Shown here in pieces: positions 25,216 through 34,500 of a DNA stretch of 64,000 bases. The notes under the pieces were generated by a model, which searched no databases, was not told where the DNA came from, and saw only the letters and a program-made list of their open reading frames with translations. The stretch lies in contig NZ_BJTV01000013.1 of assembly GCF_007176755.1 (NCBI RefSeq), forward strand, positions 124,001 through 188,000. Direction: 5' to 3'. Positions within the stretch are counted from its first letter, which is position 1. Each line of letters starts with the position of its first letter. Source of the stretch: Streptomyces sp. 1-11 (lineage in GTDB: Bacteria > Actinomycetota > Actinomycetes > Streptomycetales > Streptomycetaceae). The position numbers and the translations under genes were made by a program.

Positions 25216-26802
25216 TCAGCGCAGGCTGCGCACGTCGAGGTGCCTCAGCACCCGGTCCACGATCTCCGGATCCGCGCCCGGCTCGCTGCGCGCCGCCAGC
25301 ACCTCGTGCCGCGCCGCGCTCAGCATCTCGCCCTGGATCCGCCGCACCCGCTTCAGCCGCCGGGCCCGCTGGTGCTGCGCCTCCCGGCGTTCCTCCTCCC
25401 CCATGTCCGGGCTGATCCGGATCCCGATGTCGAAGGCCCGCCGCAGCATCTGCTCCGACAGTTCCTCGGGCAGCTCCTCGACCTGCTCGATCTCCCGGAG
25501 CCTGCGTTTGGCCGCCTTGGCGGCCCGCACCGCGAGCTCCTTCTCGAACTCCTTCTCCCGCTCAGCGTCCGCCTTCACCCGCAGCCGCCGCACCAGCCAG
25601 GGCAGCGTCAGGCCCTGCAGCACCAGGGTGACGATGATCACCCCGAAGGCGATGAACACGATCTCGTCCCGGTCGGGGAACGGCGTGCCCGCGTCGGTCT
25701 CCAGCGGGATGGCCAGCACCAGCGCCACCGAGGCCACCCCGCGCATCCCGGACCACCACATCACGACGGTCTCCCGCCAGCTCACCGGGATCTCCTCCTC
25801 GATGTCCCGCCGGGCGTGCAGCCGCTTGGTGAGCCAGGTGGCGGGCAGCAGCCACAGCAGCCGCACGACTACCACCACGCCCGCGATCGCCGCCGCCCAG
25901 CCGAGCAGTTCGCCCCAGCGCCCGGAGGCCGTACGGATGGCGTTGTGCAGCTCTAGCCCGATCAGGCCGAAGGCGACGCCGGTGACCAGCGTGTCGACGA
26001 TGTCCCAGAAGGTGTGCCCGGCCAGCCGGGTCATCACGTCGTCGGCGTCGGTGGCGTACTCGGAGAGGAAGAGCGCGGTGGTGAGCACCGCGAGCACGCC
26101 GGAACCGTGCAGCTCCTCGGCGAGCACGTAGGAGGCGTAGGGCACCAGCAGGGTCAGCCCGATCTGCAGTGTGGCGTCGCCGAGCAGGCCCATCAGCTTG
26201 TTCGCGCCCCAGCCCAGCGCCAGCCCGACGGCGACCGCGACCACGGCGGACAGCACCAGGTCGAGCCCGGCGTCCACCGCGGAGAACTCCCCGCTCACGG
26301 CGGCCGCGACGGCCACGTGGTAGAGCACGATGGCCGTCACGTCGTTGAAGAGCCCCTCGCCCTCCAGGATCGACACCAGCCGGCGGGGCAGTCCGAGCTG
26401 TCCGGCGACGGCGGTGGCAGCGACCGGGTCCGGCGGGGCGATCAGCGCGCCCAGCACCACGGCGGCGGCGACGGGCAGTCCGGGCACGATGGCGTGGGCG
26501 ACGGCGGCCACGCACAGCGTCGTCACGAACACCAGGGCGACGGCCAGCAGGAAGATCGGCCGTTTGTTCGCGGCGAACTGCCGCCAGGAGGTGCGGCGTA
26601 CGGCGGCGTAGAGCAGCGGCGGCAGCAGCGCGGGCAGGATCAGCTCGGGCGGGAACTCCACGTTGGGCACGAAGTCGGCCACCGCCAGGGCGCCGCCGAG
26701 CAAGGTCATCAGCACCGGCGCGGGCACCCCGAACCGCTCTCCCACGGGAACGCTCACCAGAGCCCCGAGCAGCACCACGAACAACAGGGCCAACTGATCC
26801 AC
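25216..26802 (-). CDS. Na+/H+ antiporter, CPA1 family
   Basis: A 528-residue cation/proton antiporter with about 12 membrane helices over residues 1-400. Core motifs are GALIAPPDPVAATAVAGQLGLPRRLVSILEGEGLFNDVTAIVLY, where ND carries the transport aspartate. A further conserved stretch is WWSGMRGVASVALVLAIPL. The last 120 residues are a charged, helical cytoplasmic tail (REKEFEKELAVRAAKAAKRRL), likely regulatory. Start GTG at 26802. It is followed by the 21-bp repeat array. Confidence 0.93.
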   Translation of the reverse strand: MDQLALLFVVLLGALVSVPVGERFGVPAPVLMTLLGGALAVADFVPNVEFPPELILPALLPPLLYAAVRRTSWRQFAANKRPIFLLAVALVFVTTLCVAAVAHAIVPGLPVAAAVVLGALIAPPDPVAATAVAGQLGLPRRLVSILEGEGLFNDVTAIVLYHVAVAAAVSGEFSAVDAGLDLVLSAVVAVAVGLALGWGANKLMGLLGDATLQIGLTLLVPYASYVLAEELHGSGVLAVLTTALFLSEYATDADDVMTRLAGHTFWDIVDTLVTGVAFGLIGLELHNAIRTASGRWGELLGWAAAIAGVVVVVRLLWLLPATWLTKRLHARRDIEEEIPVSWRETVVMWWSGMRGVASVALVLAIPLETDAGTPFPDRDEIVFIAFGVIIVTLVLQGLTLPWLVRRLRVKADAEREKEFEKELAVRAAKAAKRRLREIEQVEELPEELSEQMLRRAFDIGIRISPDMGEEERREAQHQRARRLKRVRRIQGEMLSAARHEVLAARSEPGADPEIVDRVLRHLDVRSLR

Positions 26803-26883
26803 GGCCAGCGCTCCGGGACTCGACGATCACACGACAGGCCTCCAGCCTGCCACGGCGTCGTGCGCGCGGGCCGTTCCGGCGGT

Positions 26884-27351
26884 CTACAGGACGCGCCGCA
26901 TGGCCCGGTGCGCGATCCCCGCGTCCGGGAACTCCGGGCCGTACGCCTCGTACCCGAGGCGCTCGTAGAAACCCAGGGCGTGGGTCTGGGCGTGCAGGTC
27001 CACGGCGGCCAGGCCACGCGCGCGCGCCGCCTCCTCGACGGCCCGCACCAGGGCCGCGCCGACGCCGAGCCCGCGCGCCTGACAGGCGACGGCGAGCCGG
27101 CCGAGGGAGCCCACCGAGGCGTCCCCGCCGGTCTTCGCGGCGGCGGCGTCGCCGTACAGCAGGCGTCCGGTGCCGAGCGGCACGCCGTCCTCGCGGACCG
27201 CGAGGACATGGACGGCGACGGCGTCGTAGGCGTCGTACTCGATGTCCTGCGCAACGCCCTGCTCGACGACGAACACCTCCTTGCGCACCGCGAAGCAGGC
27301 CTCGCGGTCGGCGGGGTCCTCGGCGACGCGGACGGTGTACGGCGCGCTCAC
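26884..27351 (-). CDS. GNAT N-acetyltransferase
   Basis: A 155-residue acetyltransferase: MSAPYTVRVAEDPADREACFAVRKEVFVVEQGV resembles the ElaA/YjcF type, and the acetyl-CoA loop is RLAVACQARGLGVGAALVRAVEE with HAQTHALGFYERLGYE after it. The GTG at 27351 overlaps the stop of the pseudouridine-synthase gene (GTGA) and has GAGGAG upstream, which decides the start. Substrate unknown. Confidence 0.9.
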   Translation of the reverse strand: MSAPYTVRVAEDPADREACFAVRKEVFVVEQGVAQDIEYDAYDAVAVHVLAVREDGVPLGTGRLLYGDAAAAKTGGDASVGSLGRLAVACQARGLGVGAALVRAVEEAARARGLAAVDLHAQTHALGFYERLGYEAYGPEFPDAGIAHRAMRRVL

Positions 27352-28292
27352 GCGTACGTCTCCTCGCGGACCTGGTCGAGGGCGTGCTGGAGGTCCTCGG
27401 GGTAGTCGCAGCCGAACTCCACCCACTGGCCGTCGCCGGGGTGCTCGAAGCCGAGCCGCACGGCGTGCAGCCACTGGCGGGTCAGGCGGAGCCGCTTGGC
27501 GAGGGTCGGGTCGGCGCCGTAGGTCAGGTCGCCGACGCAGGGGTGGCGGTGGGCGGACATGTGGACGCGGATCTGGTGGGTGCGGCCGGTCTCCAGCTTC
27601 ACGTCGAGCAGGGAGGCGGCGCGGAAGGCCTCGATGAGGTCGTAGTGGGTGACGGAGGGCTTGCCGTCCGCCGTCACCGCCCACTTGTAGTCGTGGTTGG
27701 GGTGGCGGCCGACCGGGGCGTCGATCGTGCCGCTGGTCGGGTCCGGGTGGCCCTGGACGAGGGTGTGGTAGCGCTTGTCGACCGTGCGCTCCTTGAACTG
27801 GCGCTTGAGCGACGTGTACGCGTACTCGGACTTCGCGACCACCATCAGGCCGGACGTGCCCACGTCCAGCCGGTGCACGATGCCCTGGCGCTCGGCGGCG
27901 CCGGAGGTGGAGATCCGGTAGCCGGCGGCGGCGAGACCGCCGATGACGGTCGGGCCGCTCCAGCCCGGCGAGGGGTGCGCGGCGACGCCGACCGGCTTGA
28001 CGATCACGACCACGTCGTCGTCGTCGTGCACGATCTCCATGCTCTCGACCGGCTCGGCGACCACCTGGACCGGAGCGGGCGCCTGCGGCATCTCGACCTC
28101 GAGCCAGGCGCCGCCGCGCACCCGCTCGGACTTGCCGACCACCGCGCCGTCGACCTGCACCTTGCCTGCCGCGGCGAGTTCCGCCGCCTTCGTACGGGAG
28201 AAGCCGAACATGCGGGAGATGGCGGCGTCGACGCGCTCGCCCTCCAGGCCGTCGGGCACGGGCAGGGTACGGATCTCGGGAATCGTGCTCAC
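27348..28292 (-). CDS. RluA/RluD-family pseudouridine synthase
   Basis: A 314-residue enzyme with an N-terminal S4 RNA-binding domain (about 16-75, SRTKAAELAAAGKVQVDGAVV) and a catalytic domain with GIVHRLDVGTSGLM; Asp143 is the nucleophile. It also has VVVIVKPVGVAAHPS and LETGRTHQIRVHM. It is most like RluD, which modifies helix 69 of 23S rRNA, but the target site is inference. GTG start. It is co-translated with the GNAT gene and lies downstream of lspA, the usual actinobacterial order. Confidence 0.94.
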   Translation of the reverse strand: MSTIPEIRTLPVPDGLEGERVDAAISRMFGFSRTKAAELAAAGKVQVDGAVVGKSERVRGGAWLEVEMPQAPAPVQVVAEPVESMEIVHDDDDVVVIVKPVGVAAHPSPGWSGPTVIGGLAAAGYRISTSGAAERQGIVHRLDVGTSGLMVVAKSEYAYTSLKRQFKERTVDKRYHTLVQGHPDPTSGTIDAPVGRHPNHDYKWAVTADGKPSVTHYDLIEAFRAASLLDVKLETGRTHQIRVHMSAHRHPCVGDLTYGADPTLAKRLRLTRQWLHAVRLGFEHPGDGQWVEFGCDYPEDLQHALDQVREETYA

Positions 28293-28407
28293 CCGTCGAG
28301 TATGCCGGACGGCTCGCGCGACCCCGAACGAGCCTGTGGACGACGGCCCCGCCCGGGGCCGGTCCCGGGCCTCGGGGCGGGTCTCGGTCCTGGCCTCGGG
28401 GCCGGCC

Positions 28408-29043
28408 TCAGTCCTTGTGGACGGTGCCGTCCGGGTCCAGGCCGCGGAACGACAGCAGCACGATCAGGATGCCGCCGCACACGATCGCGGAGTCGGCCAG
28501 GTTGAACACCGCGAAGCCCTTCGGGGCGATGAAGTCCACCACCTCGCCCTGGAAGACGCCGGGCGCCCGGAAGACGCGGTCGGTGAGGTTGCCGAGCGCA
28601 CCGCCGAGCAGCAGGCCAAGCGCGATCGCCCAGGGCAGGCTGTAGAGCTTGCGGGCGAGGCGGACGATCACCACGATCACGGCGGCCGCGATCAGCGTGA
28701 AGATGATCGTGAAGGCGGCCCCGAAGCCGAAGGCGGCACCGGGGTTGCGGATGGCGTGCAGCTCCAGCAGGTCCCCGATCACCTGGATCGGCGCGTGGTG
28801 CTCCAGCTTCGCCACCACCAGCATCTTGCTGACCAGGTCGAGGGCGTACGCGAACACGGCCACCGCGAACAGCACGGCGATCCGGCGGCCGCGGCCGCCC
28901 CGCTGCTCCGCCGGCGCCGTCCGCTCGCCGGTCCCGGGCGTGCCGGACGCGCCGGATCCGGCGGGTGCCTCGGCCGCCGCCGGCCGCTCGCCGCTGTCGT
29001 CCGGGGTGTCCGGCGTACCGATGATGCGCTCCGCCTCTGCCAC
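28408..29043 (-). CDS. lspA: Lipoprotein signal peptidase II
   Basis: A membrane aspartyl protease that cleaves signal peptides of lipidated prolipoproteins. It has 211 residues, with a disordered Pro/Gly/Glu-rich N-terminus of about 52 residues. Four membrane helices follow, and the catalytic aspartates are Asp155 (GGALGNLTDRVFR) and Asp184 (FNLADSAI). The motif ELHAIRNPGAAFGFG is typical. Start GTG at 29043. The 115-base gap to the pseudouridine-synthase gene contains GC-rich short repeats of the GGCCTCGGG type. Confidence 0.96.
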   Translation of the reverse strand: MAEAERIIGTPDTPDDSGERPAAAEAPAGSGASGTPGTGERTAPAEQRGGRGRRIAVLFAVAVFAYALDLVSKMLVVAKLEHHAPIQVIGDLLELHAIRNPGAAFGFGAAFTIIFTLIAAAVIVVIVRLARKLYSLPWAIALGLLLGGALGNLTDRVFRAPGVFQGEVVDFIAPKGFAVFNLADSAIVCGGILIVLLSFRGLDPDGTVHKD

Positions 29044-29110
29044 GTGAGTCCCTCAACCTAGGTGCCTGACTGAGGACGAGAGTACGGCACGCCCCGGCCG
29101 GTCCCGGTGC

Positions 29111-30976
29111 TCAGGAGCGGCGTTCCTGCTTCTGCTTGCACTCCACGCACAGGGTGGCCCTCGGGAACGCCTGCATGCGGGCCTTGCCGATGGGATCGCC
29201 GCAGTTCTCGCACAGGCCGTAGGTGCCGGCGTCGAGCCGTTCCAGGGCGTGCTCGTTCTGGGTCAGCATCTCGCGCGCGTTGGCGGCCAGCGCCATCTCG
29301 TGCTCGCGCGTGATGTTCTTGGTGCCGGTGTCGGCCTGGTCGTCGCCGGCGCCGTCGCCGGAGTCGCGCATCAGGCCTACGAGGGCGTTCTCCGACGTGC
29401 TGATCTCGGTGCGCAGCCGGTCCACCTCCGACGTCAGCTCGGCTCGGGCCTCGGCGACCTCCTCCGGGGTCCAGGGGTCCTCGCCGGGGCGTACCGCGAG
29501 GTCGCCGGGGTCCGCCGCGGCGAGCCGCGCCTTGGGAACGGCGGTCTGCTTCGCCGTGGCCGTGCCAGGAGTCTTCTTCGCAACCACTGTCGTGGCTCCC
29601 GTCTGCTTCGCGGCCCGCGCCGCGCCCGCCTTCTTGGACGTGCTCTTGCCGACCGCCTCAGGGGCGTCGGCCTCGGTGGCCGCCCGCTCGGTGACGGCCT
29701 CTTCCCCGCCCGCCTCTCCGGCGGCCACCGCGTTAGCGGCCGCTTTCCCGGCTCCCGCCTTACCGGCCACCGCTCCCTTCCCTGCCGTGGCCTTCCCGGC
29801 CGTTCCCTTCCTCCCGGCCGTGCCCTTCCCGGCCGGGCCCTTCTCCTCGGCCGTGCCCTTCCTCTCTGCCGTGCCCTTCTTCCCGGCCGCTTCCTCCTCG
29901 GCCGTGCTCTCGACGGCAGATCCTTTCCCGACCACCTTCCTGGCAACCGTCTTCCCGGAGGCACTGCCCTTCGCGCGCGCCTCCCCGCCGACCGCGTCGT
30001 TCGGAGCCGTGTCCCGCGCCGGCCGCTCACCGGCCGCGCGCTTGCGGACGGTCCGCTCGCCGGCCACGTCCTGGTGAGCCGTGCCCTTCGGCGCCGTCGC
30101 CCCGGCCTCCTCGTCCTTCGAGGGCGTCTGCGTACCGGTCGTGTCCCGCCCGGCCGTGCCCCCACCGGCCACCTGCTCGGCGGCCGCCTCACCGACCGCC
30201 GTCGGCCTCCGGCCCTTCCGCTTGGCGGGTGGCTCCCCGGCGGCCGCCCTGGCCGCCGCCGGCCCGGCGGGCTGCCGCTCCGCGACCGGCTTGCGGCCGG
30301 CGGTCTTCTTCGCACCGGCCCTGTCAGCGCCAGCGGTCCTCTTCGCACCGGCCCTGTCCGCGCCGGCGCTCCGCACATGAGTCTCGTCCAGGCCTGTGTC
30401 CCGCGCGTCCGTGGTGTGCGCGGCGGCCTTCCGGCCGGCCGCGGCAGCACCAGCGGGCTTCGTGCCGGCGCCTTCGGCGGAGGCTGCCTCCGGCTTCGCC
30501 GTCGTTTCCTTCGCCGCCGCTGTCGGGACGCCGCCCGCGGCGCGCGTGCCCTGGGCGACCGCGTTCGCCGCGGCCGCCGTCCCGCCCGACGTCCGCTCGG
30601 CCGCTTTCCCGGCCGGCGCCCGCTCCCCGGCCTTCCCGGCCGACGCTTTGCCGGACACCGTCTTCCCGGCCGGCGCACGCTTCGCACCGGACGCGCCCCG
30701 CTTCGGGCCGCCGCCGGCCGCCGCCGGGCCTCGTGCCGGCTCCGTGGCGGCGGGCGTCCGGGGCGTCGCCGCAGAAGCGCGCTTGCCGGTGCCGGCCGTC
30801 GCCGCCGCGGCGTGCTCCTTCGCTCCGGCTGCCGGCGCCCGGGCGGATCTCACCGGCTTCGCCCGGCCGGCCGGGGCGGCGTCCGCGCGCGTGTGGTTCC
30901 GGCCGGCGGCTCCCTCGGCCGCGCCGCTGGAGCGGCCGGACGCCGGCTGCTGTACGGCGGTCTTCTTCGCCACCAT
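29111..30976 (-). CDS. DksA/TraR-type zinc-finger protein with long histone-H1-like N-terminus
   Basis: A 621-residue two-part protein. Residues 1 to about 490 are low complexity: Ala, Lys, Gly, Thr and Glu, with many short GKGTAGRK, AGKATAGK and RAGAKKTAG-like units resembling eukaryotic H1 tails or bacterial HctB/AlgP. The last 125 residues are a DksA/TraR domain: PWTPEEVAEARAELTSEVDRL coiled coil, TGTKNITREHEMALAANAREML, then a four-cysteine zinc finger, CENCGDPI...LCVEC, with 17 residues between the Cys pairs. Start ATG at 30976 (MVAKKTAVQQ) after GAAGGGG. It probably binds DNA and/or RNA polymerase; function is inferred. Codon use in the repeat part is GC-rich like its neighbours. Confidence 0.88.
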   Translation of the reverse strand: MVAKKTAVQQPASGRSSGAAEGAAGRNHTRADAAPAGRAKPVRSARAPAAGAKEHAAAATAGTGKRASAATPRTPAATEPARGPAAAGGGPKRGASGAKRAPAGKTVSGKASAGKAGERAPAGKAAERTSGGTAAAANAVAQGTRAAGGVPTAAAKETTAKPEAASAEGAGTKPAGAAAAGRKAAAHTTDARDTGLDETHVRSAGADRAGAKRTAGADRAGAKKTAGRKPVAERQPAGPAAARAAAGEPPAKRKGRRPTAVGEAAAEQVAGGGTAGRDTTGTQTPSKDEEAGATAPKGTAHQDVAGERTVRKRAAGERPARDTAPNDAVGGEARAKGSASGKTVARKVVGKGSAVESTAEEEAAGKKGTAERKGTAEEKGPAGKGTAGRKGTAGKATAGKGAVAGKAGAGKAAANAVAAGEAGGEEAVTERAATEADAPEAVGKSTSKKAGAARAAKQTGATTVVAKKTPGTATAKQTAVPKARLAAADPGDLAVRPGEDPWTPEEVAEARAELTSEVDRLRTEISTSENALVGLMRDSGDGAGDDQADTGTKNITREHEMALAANAREMLTQNEHALERLDAGTYGLCENCGDPIGKARMQAFPRATLCVECKQKQERRS

Positions 30977-31274
30977 GGCCGCGGCCCCTTCACATATTGT
31001 GATCTTGCACGCGAATCGTGCTGGGACGATAAATCGACTTGAGTCCCGCGGCAACGGGGCACACCGCCCGATTCGCCCGCCCGCATCCCCCGAGCAGCGG
31101 ACCTGCAACCGTTGTGCCCAGCTCCCCGCCGGGTAATCCGCGTGGGGAAGCGCGCCCGCGGCGCGAACGCCCGCCCCCTCGCCATTCGGGTCATCCGCCC
31201 GGCCTGCGGCCCCCGCCCGCCCCGCCCGCCCACGCGCGCGGGAAATGCGGTCGGCCGCTGTCGGCTCCGCGCCG
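30977..31274. other. Divergent intergenic region, no gene seen
   Basis: About 300 bases between the DksA-type gene and the ileS leader. Near 30990-31030 it is AT-richer (CACATATTGTG, GATAAATCGA), where the minus-strand promoter probably lies. The remainder is very GC-rich with CCCGCCCGCCC runs and contains no reading frame with a ribosome site. Confidence 0.5.
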
Positions 31275-31280
31275 TACACT
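31275..31280 (+). promoter_or_regulatory. ileS: Putative -10 of the ileS promoter
   Basis: TACACT fits the Streptomyces TANNNT -10 pattern and would start transcription near 31287, at the beginning of the T-box leader. The -35 region (about 31252-31257) is poor, so confidence is moderate. Confidence 0.4.
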
Positions 31281-31286
31281 GGGCGC

Positions 31287-31586
31287 AGCGAGAAGCGTGG
31301 ATGGGGACGAGTAGCGGCGTACGCAGCGCAGAGCGACCCGGGGACGGTGTGAGCCCGGGGGCGAGCGCGACGTGAAGATCACCCCGGAGCCGCCGGAAGA
31401 AAGCAGTGGCAGCCGCCACCGCGAGTAGAACCGGCTTCGCGACCCCAATGAGGGGGCTCACCGGCGCGTACGGCGCGGCGGGGGCCAAGGAGGGTGGTAC
31501 CGCGGGAGCGCGCCGCACGGCGTGGACAGGAAAGAGCTCTCGTCCCTCCGACGGAAGGCAGCAAGTCCGTTGGAGGATGCTCGCAG
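31287..31586 (+). ncRNA. ileS: Translational T-box riboswitch of ileS
   Basis: A tRNA-sensing leader of about 300 nucleotides. The T-box sequence AGGGTGGTACCGCGGG is at 31491-31506, with TGGT (31495-31498) to pair with the uncharged tRNA acceptor end. A candidate isoleucine specifier, ATC, is at 31378-31380. CCTCCGACGG (31545-31554) pairs with CCGTTGGAGG (31567-31576), hiding the GGAGG ribosome site of ileS. The same CCCTCC can instead pair with GGAGGG (31489-31494) when uncharged tRNA-Ile stabilises the T-box arm. Control is therefore of translation initiation, not termination, as known for actinobacterial ileS leaders. The 5' boundary is estimated. Confidence 0.9.
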
Positions 31587-34500
31587 ATGACAGCGCCGAC
31601 GTACCGCCAGGTGCCCGCCCAGGTCGACCTGCCCGCGCTTGAGCACGCCGTGCTCGACTTCTGGCGTGAGCAGAAGATCTTCGCCAAGAGCCTGGAACAG
31701 TCCGAGGGACGCCCCGAGTGGGTGTTCTACGAGGGCCCGCCCACCGCGAACGGCATGCCCGGCGCCCACCACATCGAAGCGCGCGTCTTCAAGGACGTCT
31801 TCCCGCGCTTCCGCACGATGCGCGGCTACCACGTGGCCCGCAAGGCCGGCTGGGACTGCCACGGGCTCCCGGTGGAGCTGGCGGTCGAGAAGGAGCTCGG
31901 CTTCTCCGGCAAGCAGGACATCGAGGCGTACGGCATCGCCGAGTTCAACGCCAAGTGCCGCGAGTCGGTGACCCGCCACACGGACGCCTTCGAAGAGCTC
32001 ACCACCCGCATGGGCTACTGGGCCGACCTCCAGGACCCGTACCGGACGATGGACCCCGAGTACATCGAGTCCGTCTGGTGGTCGCTGAAGGAGATCTTCG
32101 GCAAGGGCCTGCTGGTCCAGGACCACCGGGTCGCCCCCTGGTGCCCGCGCTGCGGCACCGGCCTGTCCGACCACGAGCTGGCGCAGGGCTACGAGACGGT
32201 CGTGGACCCGTCCGTGTACGTCCGCTTCCCGCTCACCTCCGGCCCGCTGGCCGGCGAGGCCGCGCTCCTGGTGTGGACGACGACCCCCTGGACCCTGGTG
32301 TCCAACACCGCGGTCGCCGCGCACCCCGAGGTCACCTACGTCGTCGCCACCGACGGCCAGGAGAAGATCGTCGTCGCCGAGCCGCTCGTCGCCAAGGCGC
32401 TCGGCGAGGGCTGGGAGACCACCGGCCGGACCTTCACCGGCGCCGAGATGGAGCGCTGGACGTACCGGCGCCCCTTCGAGCTCGTCGAGTTCCCGGAGCC
32501 GGCGCACTACGTGGTGAACGCCGAGTACGTGACCACCGAGGACGGTACGGGCCTGGTCCACCAGTCCCCCGCGTTCGGTGAGGACGACCTCAAGGTCTGC
32601 CGCTCCTACGGCCTGCCCGTGGTCAACCCGGTCCGCCCGGACGGCACCTTCGAGGAGGACGTCCCGCTCGTCGGAGGCGTCTTCTTCAAGAAGGCCGACG
32701 AGAAGCTCACCGAGGACCTCCAGCAGCGCGGCCTGCTCTTCCGGCATCTGCCCTACGAGCACAGCTACCCGCACTGCTGGCGCTGCCACACCGCGCTGCT
32801 GTACTACGCGCAGCCGTCCTGGTACATCCGCACCACCGCGATCAAGGACCGTCTGCTCCAGGAGAACGAGAAGACGAACTGGTTCCCGGACACGGTCAAG
32901 CACGGCCGGTACGGCGACTGGCTGAACAACAACATCGACTGGGCGCTGTCCCGCAACCGCTACTGGGGCACCCCGCTGCCCATCTGGCGCTGCGAGGAGG
33001 GCCACCTCACCTGCGTCGGCTCGCGCGCGGAGCTGTCCGAGCTGACCGGCGCCGACCAGTCGAACCTGGACCCGCACCGGCCGTACATCGACGAGGTCAC
33101 CTTCGCCTGCCGCCACGAGGACTGCGGCCGGACGGCCACGCGCGTGCCCGAGGTCATCGACGCCTGGTACGACTCGGGTTCCATGCCGTTCGCGCAGTGG
33201 GGCTACCCGTACAAGAACAAGGAGCTGTTCGAGGCCCGCTACCCGGCGCAGTTCATCTGCGAGGCCATCGACCAGACCCGCGGCTGGTTCTACACGCTGA
33301 TGGCCGTCGGCACGCTGGTGTTCGACAAGTCGTCGTACGAGAACGTGGTCTGCCTCGGCCACATCCTCGCCGAGGACGGCCGCAAGATGTCCAAGCACCT
33401 GGGCAACATCCTGCAGCCGATCCCGCTGATGGACCAGCACGGCGCCGACGCGGTGCGCTGGTTCATGGCGGCCGGCGGCTCCCCGTGGGCGGCCCGCCGA
33501 GTCGGCCACAACACCATCCAGGAGGTCGTGCGCAAGACGCTGCTGACGTACTGGAACACGGTCGCCTTCCAGGCCCTGTACGCCCGCACGTCCGACTGGG
33601 CGCCGTCCGCCGCCGACCCGGCTCCGGCCGAGCGGCCGCTGCTGGACCGCTGGCTGCTGTCCGAACTGCACGCGCTCACCGACCAGGTGACGCAGTCCCT
33701 CGAGGGTTACGACACCCAGCGGGCCGGCAAGCTGCTGTCCGCGTTCGTCGACGACCTGTCGAACTGGTACGTCCGCCGTTCGCGCCGCCGCTTCTGGCAG
33801 GGCGACAAGGCCGCGCTGCGCACGCTGCACGAGGTGCTGGAGACGGTCACCAGGCTGATGGCGCCGATCACCCCGTTCATCACCGAGCGGGTGTGGCAGG
33901 ACCTGGTCGTGCCGGTGAGCCCGAACGCCCCCGAGTCGGTCCACCTGGCGACCTGGCCCGAGGCGGACCTGTCGGCGATCGACCCGGAGCTGTCCAGGCA
34001 GATGGTCCTGGTCCGCCGCCTGGTGGAGCTGGGCCGCGCCACGCGCGCGGAGTCCGGCGTCAAGACCCGTCAGCCGCTGTCCCGGGCCCTGATCGCCGCC
34101 TCCGGCTTCGAGTCCCTGGACCGGGAGCTGCACGCCCAGATCACGGAGGAGCTGAACGTCTCCGCGCTGGCCTCCCTCTCCGAGGTCGGCGGCTCGCTGG
34201 TCGACACCACGGCCAAGGCCAACTTCCGCGCCCTGGGCAAGCGGTTCGGCAAGCGGGTGCAGGACGTCGCCAAGGCGATCGCGAACGCGGACGCGGCCGC
34301 GCTGTCCCTCGCCCTGCGCGCGGGCACGGCCTCGGTGGAGGTCGACGGGGAGACGGTCACCCTCGCCCCCGACGAGGTGATCATCACGGAGACCCCGCGC
34401 GAGGGCTGGTCGGTGGCCTCCGACTCCGGCGCCACGGTGGCGCTGGACCTGGAGATCACGGAGGAGCTGCGCCAGGCGGGCCTGGCCCGTGACGCGATCC

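Noticed and set aside
29600..30960. CRISPR-like array in the repetitive DksA-type gene
   Set aside because: Repeats are short, degenerate, in frame and without unique spacers of constant length.
29249..31042. Long + strand open frame (about 600 codons) opposite the DksA-type gene
   Set aside because: It is the mirror of a low-complexity GC-rich gene, has no ribosome site, and its product (Arg/Gly/Leu-rich) resembles no family. The minus-strand zinc finger and start site are convincing.
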